NCBI GenBank assembly: GCA_015058945.1
Contig: SVBF01000018.1
Span: forward strand, 142,587-206,586
Length of the DNA stretch: 64,000 nucleotides
Origin: Erysipelotrichaceae bacterium
Lineage (GTDB): Bacteria; Bacillota_I; Bacilli_A; RFN20; CAG-826
Reading direction: 5' to 3'
Part shown: piece by piece, positions 8,173 to 17,900 of the stretch
How positions within the stretch are numbered: position 1 is the stretch's first letter
How the letters are laid out: each line of letters starts with the position of its first letter
The notes under the pieces: model-generated
Told to the model about the DNA's origin: nothing
Databases searched by the model: none
What the model saw: the letters and a program-made list of their open reading frames with translations, nothing else
Position numbers and translations under genes: made by a program

Positions 8173-8976
8173 ATGGATAAGGGAAAGAGAAGGAAAATCA
8201 TCTCCTACTCCATCGATGCCTTCTTGGGCCTCGTGATCGTTTTCCTGCTCTCCATCCAGATCCAGATGATGGCCACTTCCGGCCAAAACCATGGCGTCCC
8301 CCGCGCCTATGGCCTCTCCTTCCTCTACGTCGGCACCGATTCCATGGAAGGCGAGAAAGAGGATTCCCTTAATCGCGGCACGGGCATCATCGTCCAGCAA
8401 GCTGACGCATCCAGTCTGCATATGGGCGACATCGTGACCTTCTATGACGCGAATTTACGCGCCCCGAACACCCATCGTCTTAGCGAGGAACCCTACGTCG
8501 AAAACGGCGTCTACCACTTCCACACGATGGGCGACAACGTCGACGCCGCGACCTACCAATATACCGGCGAATACTTCACCGACGCCGAGCTGATCGGCAA
8601 AGTCATCGGCCATAACGATGGCCTAGGCACCTTCCTGACCTACGTCTCCCCTAGTGCCTCGGGCATGGCCCAAGCCGCGGGGAACAAAGGCGCGGCGACC
8701 TGGCTCTTCCCCCTCGTCGTCCTCCTTCCCTTAGCGGGCATCGCCGGCATCTCCATCGCCGGCACAGTCCATGAGGCGAGAAAGCAAAAGAAAGAAGACG
8801 AGGCGGAGATGAAGAAAGCCATGGAAGAAGCGGGCATCGATCTTAACGACGAAGCCGCGGTCATGCGCTTCGAAGAGAAATACCGCTTCAAGAAGGAATA
8901 CCGCGAAGAACTCGAAAAAGAAAAAGCGAAGGCCAAGAAGAAGGCCTTGAAGGAACTCAGGAGGAACGAGTCATGA
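8173..8976 (+). CDS. sipW: SipW-type (ER-type) signal peptidase I
   Basis: N-terminal TM (about residues 11-33), then the catalytic serine in GTDSMEG (Ser57) and a histidine in APNTHRL (His101) where bacterial SPases of the main group have lysine. The GDNVDAAT box (about 120-127) fits the conserved Asp region of S26B peptidases, and GKVIG follows. A second TM (about 175-197) and a Lys/Glu-rich cytoplasmic tail of about 65 residues complete it; the tail is longer than in Bacillus SipW. It should cleave the A-W-F type precursors encoded around it (366, 1437, 4151, 14018, 14939, perhaps 19414). It overlaps the next gene by ATGA. Confidence 0.85.
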   Translation: MDKGKRRKIISYSIDAFLGLVIVFLLSIQIQMMATSGQNHGVPRAYGLSFLYVGTDSMEGEKEDSLNRGTGIIVQQADASSLHMGDIVTFYDANLRAPNTHRLSEEPYVENGVYHFHTMGDNVDAATYQYTGEYFTDAELIGKVIGHNDGLGTFLTYVSPSASGMAQAAGNKGAATWLFPLVVLLPLAGIAGISIAGTVHEARKQKKEDEAEMKKAMEEAGIDLNDEAAVMRFEEKYRFKKEYREELEKEKAKAKKKALKELRRNES

Positions 8977-10403
8977 AGAAACGGAGTGTGTTTCCCATCA
9001 TATTAGGATGCATCTTCCTCGCCTTAAGCGGCGTCGCCTTTGGCTTTGGCATCACTTTCCTCGCCCTCATCACCTTCGCCTCCGCCGAACTCGCCTATCT
9101 CCCCTATTCGCTTTATGCGATTTCCGGCGGACTCGTCCTCATCATCATCGCTTTGCTAATCCTTATTCTTAATAAGAGAAAAGGAAAAGAAGAGGATCCG
9201 TTCCAAGGCGAATTCCTTAAGCCGCACGTTGACCTTCTCGAAACCGACGTTTTCCTCAAGACGTTAAATAAGCAACGCCGCGTCCCCGTCGGCGCGATCG
9301 GCTATCTCATCCTTTCGACTTTAAGTGAGGATGAACGCGCCGAGATCTCCGCCCGCATCAACGAGATCGTCTATCTCCGCATCCGCGATTTCTTCCCGGA
9401 GGAGAGTTCCACGCTTGGCTATGAAAAAGGCGTCTTCCGCGTTTACGCGAGCAAAGGCGACATCCGGGCCAAGATGGAAGAGGTCGCAAAGCAAACCATC
9501 GCCTCCTTCGCCCTCGATCCCACGCTGCCTGACCTCCGTCTCTTGCTCGGATTAGAAGCAAACGGGGCCGAAATGGAACCGAAGCTTCGCCTCGAGCACG
9601 CGGTCACCGCGATGGGTTATGACGCCCTCTCCCGTCTAAGCGGCGTCCTTAGCGACTACGACCCCGCGATGGAAATCGATTATCGCGGCTTGACGTTCGA
9701 TCTGCAGGCCGCCTTAGACGAAAACCGCGTCGAGATTTCCTATGCGCCGCTACTCAACAAGGCGAACAAGACCTACGCCTACCGCCGCGTCCTTCGCCTC
9801 TTTGATCCGAGCCGTGGCCTCATCGAGGAAGACGAACTCCGCCGCCTCTCCGATAATATCGGCCAAGGCGACTTACTCGACCGTTACGCTTTGGAAAAGA
9901 CCCTCGATGACCTCGCCCTTTGGGACGAAGGTGTCCGTCATAAACTTTCCTGCGTCTTGCTCTCCATCGGCAAATCCTCCTTCTACCGCGCCTCCTTCCT
10001 CCATGAACTCCGTCGCGCCTTCACCGAAAGGGGGTTCGACCTCGGGCGTCTTTGCCTCGCAATCAACGGCGCCGACCTCGTCTCGGACGAAGCTTATTGC
10101 GCTTCTTTCTCCAAGCGTGCCCATGCCTTGGGGATCAAGACCGCGATCGTCGGTTTCTCCTCCCGTTGCCCCCTAGTCCGCATCAACGAGATGAACCCGG
10201 ACATCGTGAGCTTCGCCCCATCGTTTTTCGAACAGGACCCGCGCCTAGGCAAAGCCAAGATCGAGGTGCTCAAGAACACCGCCTTGACCATCGCCTCTGG
10301 CGGGGACGAATTCGCCACCATCCCCGACTTATATCCCGAGAAGGACGTCACCCCCGCCCTCGCCCTCGAACGGCTGCAGAATGAGGAGGAATTCCGTCGA
10401 TGA
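8973..10403 (+). CDS. Two-TM protein with degenerate GGDEF and EAL domains
   Basis: Two TM segments (about 7-33 and 42-68) are followed by a GGDEF-like domain (about 85-225). A Y-E-K-G-V-F sequence stands where GGDEF would be. An EAL-like domain (about 240-450) follows, aligning by ISYAPLLNKANKTYAYRRVLRLFDP and a late INEMNPDIVSF stretch. The EAL glutamate is replaced (YRRVLRL), and the DDFG motif reads VGFSS. No diguanylate cyclase or phosphodiesterase activity is expected. By family precedent such proteins act as c-di-GMP or nucleotide sensors, or as protein-interaction modules. It overlaps sipW and the next gene by 4 nt each, so it is translationally coupled to the secretion gene. Probably a regulator of fibre assembly. 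Confidence 0.62.
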   Translation: MKKRSVFPIILGCIFLALSGVAFGFGITFLALITFASAELAYLPYSLYAISGGLVLIIIALLILILNKRKGKEEDPFQGEFLKPHVDLLETDVFLKTLNKQRRVPVGAIGYLILSTLSEDERAEISARINEIVYLRIRDFFPEESSTLGYEKGVFRVYASKGDIRAKMEEVAKQTIASFALDPTLPDLRLLLGLEANGAEMEPKLRLEHAVTAMGYDALSRLSGVLSDYDPAMEIDYRGLTFDLQAALDENRVEISYAPLLNKANKTYAYRRVLRLFDPSRGLIEEDELRRLSDNIGQGDLLDRYALEKTLDDLALWDEGVRHKLSCVLLSIGKSSFYRASFLHELRRAFTERGFDLGRLCLAINGADLVSDEAYCASFSKRAHALGIKTAIVGFSSRCPLVRINEMNPDIVSFAPSFFEQDPRLGKAKIEVLKNTALTIASGGDEFATIPDLYPEKDVTPALALERLQNEEEFRR

Positions 10404-11128
10404 TCGCCATCATTGCCACCCATCCCGACGACCTGCTTTACATCAAAGCCAGGCTCACGCTCCTCACCGGCGAACGCGAGTTGCGCGAAGGGGTCAAGAC
10501 CACCCACGGTTTCTATGGCTCCGAGGAAGTCGTCCTTTTGTCGACCGGTCCGAGCAGCTACATGTCCGCCCTTTTGACCGACCTCATCATCAACCGTTAT
10601 GACCCTGATGTCGTCTATGGCGTCGGCGATTGCTTCGCCTTATCGCCCCTCATCAAGGAAGGCGACGTCATCATCGGCTCGAAGTGCTATCTCCATGGCG
10701 TCAACCACCATGCGACCGGCGAGCCTTATGGCGTCATCCCCGGACTCCCCGAGTCCTTCCCTTGCTCCGCTTCTCTTGGTTCTCGCGCCTTAGGCCTAGC
10801 CGGGTCTAGTGGCATCCGCGCGTTCGCCGGCGCAATGCTTAGCGGCGAAAAAGCCATCTTCGATAAGGACGAATTCGACGAGATCCTCACCCGCCGCTAC
10901 GCGGGCAAAGACCTCTATGGTTACGATAATTCCACCGCAGGTATCGCCCTCTCCTGCTATCTGCAGAAGAAATCCTTCCTCTCATTACGCGTTGTCTCCT
11001 ATGTCCCGGGCATCGAGGAATCGCGGCTTCGTTATCATCGCATCGCCCTCGAATCCTTGCCAGGCGTCGGGCGTATCATCTTCGGCCTATGCGCCATGCA
11101 CCAGAGCAAGAAAGGAGGCGCCAAATGA
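10400..11128 (+). CDS. Nucleosidase-fold (MTA/SAH nucleosidase-like) protein, probably inactive
   Basis: The fold is recognisable from VVYGVGDCFALSPLIKEGD-type and YGVIPGLPE blocks, which match the PNP_UDP_1/MtnN family. In MtnN these are GSAGG..P..K.GDVV and Y.GQ.PG.P. The catalytic landmarks are missing. The N-terminal A-M-E-E-E is T-H-P-D-D, the E-M-E-(G/A) block is YGYDNSTAG, and the S-D near the end is SYVPG. It overlaps both neighbours by ATGA, between two degenerate GGDEF/EAL proteins. It may bind a nucleoside or nucleotide as a sensor. A diverged active nucleosidase cannot be excluded without a structure. Confidence 0.55.
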   Translation: MIAIIATHPDDLLYIKARLTLLTGERELREGVKTTHGFYGSEEVVLLSTGPSSYMSALLTDLIINRYDPDVVYGVGDCFALSPLIKEGDVIIGSKCYLHGVNHHATGEPYGVIPGLPESFPCSASLGSRALGLAGSSGIRAFAGAMLSGEKAIFDKDEFDEILTRRYAGKDLYGYDNSTAGIALSCYLQKKSFLSLRVVSYVPGIEESRLRYHRIALESLPGVGRIIFGLCAMHQSKKGGAK

Positions 11129-14013
11129 AAAAGACCCTGACTTATCGCCCCACCGCCTTACTCGGTTTGTTCGGCTTGCTCTTCCTCACCGGCGGATGGA
11201 TCTGCCTCATCCTCTTCTTCTCTGGCGCGCCGACATGGATGAAATACGTCGTCTATGGCTGCTTCGCCGTGAGCTTTGTCTTCATTCTTATTGGTCTCCT
11301 CGTCTTATTAAGCAGAAGGAAGAAAGACGCCGCCGCAAGCGCCCAGGCGATCATGAATCTCGAGGCCATGAAAAAAGGCGACCTTTCGCCTCGCCTCGTC
11401 CCTCCTTCTAGCGCACCAGTCCAAGACATCGCTTTGGCCATCGCCTCCTTGTCAGAAGAGAGCTTTGAAAACAAGCCTCAGGAGGACGTCCTAAGCAAAG
11501 AGCGATTCGAAGAATATCTGAAAAACACCTTATCCCTCAGCCCAAGCGTCCGTTCCTGCCTCATCCTCATCGGCCTAGATTCCCGCGGCACCCCCGAGGA
11601 ATACGAAGACCTCAAGGAGAAAGTCCGCGCCGCCTACCCCTCTTTGGCCATGGGCGAAATCAAAGGCGGATTCGCCTTATTCCACCAAAACGCCTTAAGC
11701 GAGCAGGAAGAGGCGGGCAAAGCCAAGCGCTTCATCGAGGGATACGCCTCCATCAACGACCCCTCTTCCATCAAGCCGGTCGTCGCTGGGGCGAAAGCCG
11801 CCCTCGTCTTCTATCCCGATTTCCGGATGGAGGAACTTTGGGAAGTCGCTTACGCTTCCTTCGCCGAGGCTAAGCCCATCAAAGTGGCTTCTAACGGGGA
11901 AGCGAACCTCACCCCATTCACCGCTTCCGAGCATTCCCGCAAGAACGAAATCCCCTATGAGGATTACGAGATGATGATGGCTAAGGCGGGTGACGCCAAA
12001 GACCGTAAGCAGGCGTTACGCCTCTTGCTCATCAAAACCGCGTTAGGCTTAGGCTATGACCAAGTCGGCCTCGCCTTATATGATCCAAGCCGCCTCGCCT
12101 ATCGCTTGATCGAGGAAATCCATGTCGAAGGCAAAGTCCCCGCCTTCAAGACGCTTGAGGAAGAAGGCTATATCGCCGAGGATCGCCTCAACCCCTATTA
12201 CGACCTCGCCTTAGGGCAAAGGCTTTATTGCGTCCAAGACGCCTTGTCCTTACCCTCACGTCCCGCGGCCATCCTCGATTCGCTCGGCCTTCGTTCCATC
12301 GCCGTCAGCGCGATCGGCACCAAGGAGAACCGCATCGGCATCATATATCTGACTGCCGGCGCGCCTTCTGGTGAGATCGATTACCGTAAACAATTCGCCT
12401 TAAAGCGTCTCTTCTTAACGCTGCGCGAACATCTTCTCCTAGAGAAAACCATCCTGGATGCGGAAGGAAGCGCAAAGACCGAATCGCTGCTCACCGAGAA
12501 CTCCGGGCGTTATTCCTATGAAATCGATCCGCGCACCCACCGTTTGCTCCACCTTTCCGCCAATCTCGCCAAGGCCTTCCCCAAGGCACGCGTCGGCCAA
12601 TATTGTTTCAAGGCGTTGCTCGGTTTGAACGAGCCTTGCCACAACTGTCCTTTGGTGAACGAGGAAGGGTTCCGTAAATCCTTAGCCCCCATTGGGCCAG
12701 GACTACTCTCCTTCTCCGCCTTATCCAAGGTGCCCACCGCGACGATTTGCCTAAGCAAGCAAGAACGCGGTCTCACCCCAAGACGCCTCGACCCGAAACT
12801 TTATATCCTCAATCGTCGCGCCCTCATGGCGGACCTTGAAGGCGCCTTGCTCCAAGAGAAGGAAGGCATCGCCTTGCTCTTCCGCATCGATAACGCGGTC
12901 ATGTCCGCCGGCAAGATCAAAGACGGCACCGTCGACGACGTCATGGCCTCGGTCGTGTCGCGCTTATCCATCTCCTCTCTCGACGAAGGCTTGTACCGTT
13001 ATGATGACGACACTTTGGGTTACCTTTTGCCCGACGAAAGCAAAGAGGGTGCTTTTGAGGTCGCGAAGGAAGTCGCGACGGCTTTGTCGAACGCCTTGCC
13101 TTTGCAAGACGCTTCCTTCGTCCCGGAACTCAGTTATGTCATCTTCGCCTACCCGATTGAGGTGAGCTGCGTCTTCGATTTGGAATCGTTGACCCGTACC
13201 TGCATGGAAAAGGTTCCTAATCTTGGCAAGGGGCGCGTCATTCCCTTTGATGATGGCGAAGCCCCGCTGGTCTTGCCTCGCGCCTATAAAGAGGATGCGC
13301 TTAAGAAAGCGATGGCCAAGGGCACGTTCCCGCTTTGCTATAGCCTCGTGCGAGAGAATTCCTCCTTACGTCCGCGTTACGCCGAAGTCGGCGCCCTTAT
13401 CAGTCTCGCCCGCGGCGAGAAGACCAACCCCGAAGAACTGCGCGCCCTCTTACCGGACGAGCGCATGGTCGCCAAACTCGAGGAAGGCGAACTGAGCAGC
13501 TTCTTCGCCTCCTTCAAAGCCAACGCGAAAGCCTTTAAGTCCTCGAGCCTCAAAGGCGTGATCCTGCGCATCGGCAAAGCGAGCCTCTTCTCCTCGACCT
13601 ACATGCGCGTGTTAGGCCGCGGCATCAAGGACGCCCATATCCCGGCGGGCTACATCCACCTCGTCATCCCCTCCGCGTTTAAGGAAGAAGAGCGGGAAAA
13701 ACTGCAAAATGCCCTGCAAATCCTTAAGGAAAACAAGGTCAATGTCTTGCCGATCTATGGCGAAGGTGAGAAAAGCGACCTCGCGTTGTTGAAGCAAGAC
13801 GACTTGCTCCACGCCTTCCATAGTGGCCTAGCCGAAGAGGAACTTCGCGCCAGGGTGAAGAAGGCGCAGGAAGAGCGCGTGAGCCTCATCTTGCCGCGCG
13901 TCGACGAAGACGAACAAAAGAGCTACGCCCTAGCCCTAAGCATCCCTTATGGCGAAGGTAAACTTTATGGCGAACATTTGGAGGAAAAAGACTTCTTAAA
14001 GGAAATCGCGTAA
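11125..14013 (+). CDS. Membrane multidomain receptor with degenerate GGDEF, GAF, PAS, GGDEF-like and EAL-like domains
   Basis: The start chosen is the ATG at 11125 with AAAGGAGG upstream, giving 962 residues and a 4-nt overlap with the previous gene. Order: two TMs (about 8-30, 38-60); degenerate GGDEF-like domain (about 105-255); GAF-like domain (about 290-430); PAS-like domain with the typical Cys box EPCHNCPL (about 455-535); second GGDEF-like domain (about 545-690). The second domain keeps LNRRALMADL but has RYDDDTLGYLL where GGDEF belongs. An EAL-like domain (about 700-955) has EVGALISL where EAL-type active-site residues are expected. All catalytic motifs look lost. It likely senses a ligand and signals through protein contacts, or binds c-di-GMP without turning it over. 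It sits directly upstream of two fibre-type genes. Confidence 0.62.
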   Translation: MKKTLTYRPTALLGLFGLLFLTGGWICLILFFSGAPTWMKYVVYGCFAVSFVFILIGLLVLLSRRKKDAAASAQAIMNLEAMKKGDLSPRLVPPSSAPVQDIALAIASLSEESFENKPQEDVLSKERFEEYLKNTLSLSPSVRSCLILIGLDSRGTPEEYEDLKEKVRAAYPSLAMGEIKGGFALFHQNALSEQEEAGKAKRFIEGYASINDPSSIKPVVAGAKAALVFYPDFRMEELWEVAYASFAEAKPIKVASNGEANLTPFTASEHSRKNEIPYEDYEMMMAKAGDAKDRKQALRLLLIKTALGLGYDQVGLALYDPSRLAYRLIEEIHVEGKVPAFKTLEEEGYIAEDRLNPYYDLALGQRLYCVQDALSLPSRPAAILDSLGLRSIAVSAIGTKENRIGIIYLTAGAPSGEIDYRKQFALKRLFLTLREHLLLEKTILDAEGSAKTESLLTENSGRYSYEIDPRTHRLLHLSANLAKAFPKARVGQYCFKALLGLNEPCHNCPLVNEEGFRKSLAPIGPGLLSFSALSKVPTATICLSKQERGLTPRRLDPKLYILNRRALMADLEGALLQEKEGIALLFRIDNAVMSAGKIKDGTVDDVMASVVSRLSISSLDEGLYRYDDDTLGYLLPDESKEGAFEVAKEVATALSNALPLQDASFVPELSYVIFAYPIEVSCVFDLESLTRTCMEKVPNLGKGRVIPFDDGEAPLVLPRAYKEDALKKAMAKGTFPLCYSLVRENSSLRPRYAEVGALISLARGEKTNPEELRALLPDERMVAKLEEGELSSFFASFKANAKAFKSSSLKGVILRIGKASLFSSTYMRVLGRGIKDAHIPAGYIHLVIPSAFKEEEREKLQNALQILKENKVNVLPIYGEGEKSDLALLKQDDLLHAFHSGLAEEELRARVKKAQEERVSLILPRVDEDEQKSYALALSIPYGEGKLYGEHLEEKDFLKEIA

Positions 14014-14017
14014 ACAA

Positions 14018-14932
14018 ATGACACGGGCAAGGGAAAGGAAATTAAGGATGCTCATGATGATCGGCTTTGCCGTCCTTTCGACATCCTCTTTGGCCGTGGC
14101 GTCCTTTGCCTGGTTCACCGCGAGCACCAAGGCGAGCGCGAACTTCTCCAACCTGACCGTCCTCTCCCCCGATAGCGTCGTCCTTTACGCCTATAAGGGA
14201 AATCCCGATCCTTCATATGTGCCAGAGAAAGACGGCAACAAATTCGATGACGATTTCGTTCCTCTCGATAACAACACCCAAGAATCGATCCGCACCCAAT
14301 ACGCCGACTTCAATGGCATGTATCCCGGCAAGGCGATGACTTTCGCATTTAAGATCGAAAACAAGTCTTCCGCGGCTTTGTCCATCACCAAACTCACTTC
14401 AAACGACGCCTTATTAGAAGGGTTAAAGGGCACGGACAACCAACATCAATACCGTTACGTGGCGAATTCGACGCCAAGCGAACTAATCAACATCGGCTGG
14501 GCCATGGATATATACGTAACTACCCTGACGTCAGATTCGGGCTATTCGTCGTTTGCGAATGATCCCTCCAATAACTACGCTGCCGAAGATAAATTCCTCT
14601 ATGGGAGCGATGCGGTCGTTGAATCCAAGTACCGCAAAGAAACCTATTTAGCAGGTACCACCGCTAATAACGTCATCACCCTAACGAATCAAATCCCTTT
14701 GTTCTCTAGCGATGAATTAGATGCAGACGCCACCACTTATCTCTTCTTTAGCGTCCTTTTTTCAGACCATGATTCCACTTATTACCAAGAAGTGAACGGA
14801 AACTCGGGAACCGCGACGGATTTAGATGTCATTCCCACTAGCGGCGATCGTTATTTCAGAAAAACAACGTCCGGCAATTCAAATTGCTATAGCAATTTAA
14901 CATTTGCCATCAACGAACTATCATTAAGGTAA
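14018..14932 (+). CDS. SipW-dependent (TasA-like) surface protein
   Basis: The signal region ends SLAVASFAWFTAS, followed by FSNLTVLSPDS, close to the 366-1211 protein. The mature domain is about 265 residues, rich in Ser/Thr/Asn/Asp and beta-like, with a KAMTFAFKIENKS strand region typical of TasA-like beta sandwiches. The C-terminus is a NLTFAINELSLR strand. It starts 4 nt after the receptor gene and ends 6 nt before the giant repeat gene. Likely the main or minor fibre subunit. Base composition drops in its second half compared with the enzymes upstream. Confidence 0.75.
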   Translation: MTRARERKLRMLMMIGFAVLSTSSLAVASFAWFTASTKASANFSNLTVLSPDSVVLYAYKGNPDPSYVPEKDGNKFDDDFVPLDNNTQESIRTQYADFNGMYPGKAMTFAFKIENKSSAALSITKLTSNDALLEGLKGTDNQHQYRYVANSTPSELINIGWAMDIYVTTLTSDSGYSSFANDPSNNYAAEDKFLYGSDAVVESKYRKETYLAGTTANNVITLTNQIPLFSSDELDADATTYLFFSVLFSDHDSTYYQEVNGNSGTATDLDVIPTSGDRYFRKTTSGNSNCYSNLTFAINELSLR

Positions 14933-14938
14933 GGCGCA

Positions 14939-17900
14939 ATGGGGAAAGGAAGAGCGAAAATTCCATTCTGGCTGTTAATCGTCTTCTCGGCGGTAACCAT
15001 TTTCACCACCGCGATTTCCACCTTAGCCTGGTTCACTTTATATGCCCCGCCTTCTAGTTCGATGGTCGCTGGGTCTTCGGATGTGGAAATCGAAGGCGTC
15101 ACCGGTTATAAGATCAAAGAGACCCGCAAGCCCAATGGTTATGTCGACTATAGCCAAGAAAACCGTATCGTCTCTCAGCAGGATTTGACCACCAACGAAT
15201 TCACTACGAAGGAAAACACGAACAAACAGGGCTTTGAGCTCGATTTCGACGTACCCCCTGACGGCATCGGTTATTACGTCGTCGTCCCCAATAGCCTCGG
15301 CACCTATAAGATCAGCGTTGACGATAAGAACTACGCCAAGTTCTCCGCCTACGAGCATGGCAGCGCATATTCCGCCGAAATCTTCGTTTCGGAAGGCGAG
15401 GCGTTTCGTATTCGCTCCTATCAGATGAAGGACTACGAGACCAACCTCACGACCATGACCATCACCAATAGCACCTGCAACGGCGCTACGATCCATGAAG
15501 GCAAGGAAGTCACCCCCGACCACGAAGGCTATTATCGCGTTTGGATCGATACCACCACCGCTAACGACGTTACGACCTGCACGGTTGGCTTGGAATTGTT
15601 ATCCAAAACTTCTCCGAATGCCGGACTAGGAAGAAAAATCACAAGGAATAGCCTCAACAACAAAGGCGGACAAAGAATTTGGCTAAACCTAAACGGGCAA
15701 GGGTGGCGTAATGATAGCGCGCATATCGTTCTAGACGTCTATGATTCAGGTGGACATAGCTGGACTGAAATGACGCGGAATGGTGAGACGGATTATTATT
15801 ATGCTGACGTCCCTTCCAATGCGTCTGGGTGGTCCAAGATGATATTCGTCCGAGCGAAATCCACTTGGAGCAGCAGTGCTGGCGCAGATTTTAATGGTTA
15901 CAAGTGGAACCAAACCGGCGATCTTGACTTTCCAGATGACCCAAAAAATTGCTACAAACTAACCGCATACGAAAGTGGCGAGTGGGAAGAATACCAGTCT
16001 GCGCGCATAAAAGTCGGCAGTAACGCATATGCCAATATGACATGGGATGACACGAATTCCGAATGGAATTACACCATCTCGGGCAGCGTTGCTTCGGGGA
16101 CGGCATTGACATTTGAAAAATACGGGGAATCTATTTCGATTACCCGCTCGGCGGATGGTTCGGATTTACCCTACATCAATAACCTCAGTGTCAGCGGAAC
16201 CACTTATAAAATCGTTACTGGCGGTTCTAATCTAAAAATCTATTTGCACACGGACAACTCAGTTTGGGTGACAACCGTTGAAACCGCAAAAGTTTCCATC
16301 GGTGGCGCTACGGCCCAAACCATGACATACGAGGATGTCAACAGTGGCCAATGGCATTATTCCGCTTCTAACGTAGCCGATAACGCCACCCTAGCTTTCA
16401 CTTTTAGCGGCGTCTCCATAACCGTATCTAAGAGCCCTGATTCATCCGCAAAGTGGTATGAAAAGAATAATTTCAGCAGCAATAAAGTCATTCGGGGCAA
16501 CCAAGGGCTAACCGGTGGAGGCAACATCGAAATCTACCTACACAAGGATAAGACAGTATGGGTATCAGCCGTCGCGGAAATCCAATCTGGGAGCAAGGGC
16601 TGGTACGCACTTACTCAAAACCCCAACAACGAAAATGAACTTCAAGCCACGGGGATGAGCGTCTCCGCCAAAGACACCGTCGCCTTGCGCGTTAATGGAT
16701 CGACCGTAACGTACACGGTGAACTCTGCCGCATACAACAACATCAGCGGAACCTCCATTCTTAAGGATGCCGAAAATGTTGGTATGTTCATCACGAAAGA
16801 TACTACCAAATCTCTTTGGGTCGAAGGCAACAAAACCTACGCCCTGTCCATCGGCGGTGTAAGCAAAGGAGAAATGGCCTATCAATCGGCGAGCAGTGTC
16901 CATCCCGGCTGGTATGGCCTGACTAACATCTCCGCGACAGCGGATACCCTTTCCATCACACTCAACGGCGCTCCGGTCACTGGACTTATCTCTGCTAGCG
17001 GTGAAGGTGTTGTAGACAATAACTTCAACGCGTCTACCGGAAAGGTGCGCAAGGACGGAACCGTTTCCGTCTATTTCGATACTTCCACGAAAGCCGTCCA
17101 TGTCACCCCAATCTATTCGATTACGGTGGGGAGCACCAACCTAATCGCCGAACTCGATAGCGGTTCCTATAAAGCCACTTTCTCCTCATTTGCTGACGAT
17201 GCGTCCGTGAAGGCTTTCATCAACGACCAAGAGCAAACGACATATACCGCAGAAGGAAGCCGCGACGCTGGCGCCACACGTAATAACTGCTATGGCCTCG
17301 CCGGGGCGTTAAAGACATTAAATGGCGTCGATACCAACACCGTCGTCTCATTTAACAAATCCGCTGGGACGATTTGGGTCGATGGCTACGCGCCGACCTA
17401 TTGGATCAAAGTCGGTAGTGCCGAATACATCAAGCTGACGGAGGATGAAAGCAATAGCTCAATCTATAAAGCAAACATCACCGCTGCCGCGGGCGATACC
17501 ATCCTTTTCCGCCGTAATTCCAGCGGCACCGCCTTCAATAACGACGTAACTCCGGAAGCCCCCACTAACTTGAATAACATCAATGCTTCCCACGTGGTCA
17601 ATACCGCGGTAGAAGACGCCACGCTTCGTCTGAATATCGACACCAATCAAGTGTGGCTATCAGGCAAAGAGATAACCTTAAAATTCTATGACCCAGCCAC
17701 TTCGATCTATATTCACCTATGGAATTCCTCCAACACCAGCGTTCGTAATGCCGCTTTCCCTGGCGAGATCATGACCAATACCGGCAACAACGTTCATGCC
17801 TATACTTTCACGGTGGGAAACACCCCGTGGGATAGCGTCCTATTCAGCACGGGCAACATGGGCCGTCAAACCGTGGACATTTCCCTTGCCTCGGATCTTT

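Noticed and set aside
15990..17680. CRISPR or DNA satellite in the repeat region of the giant gene
   Set aside because: Repeats exist only at protein level with low DNA identity and an intact reading frame.
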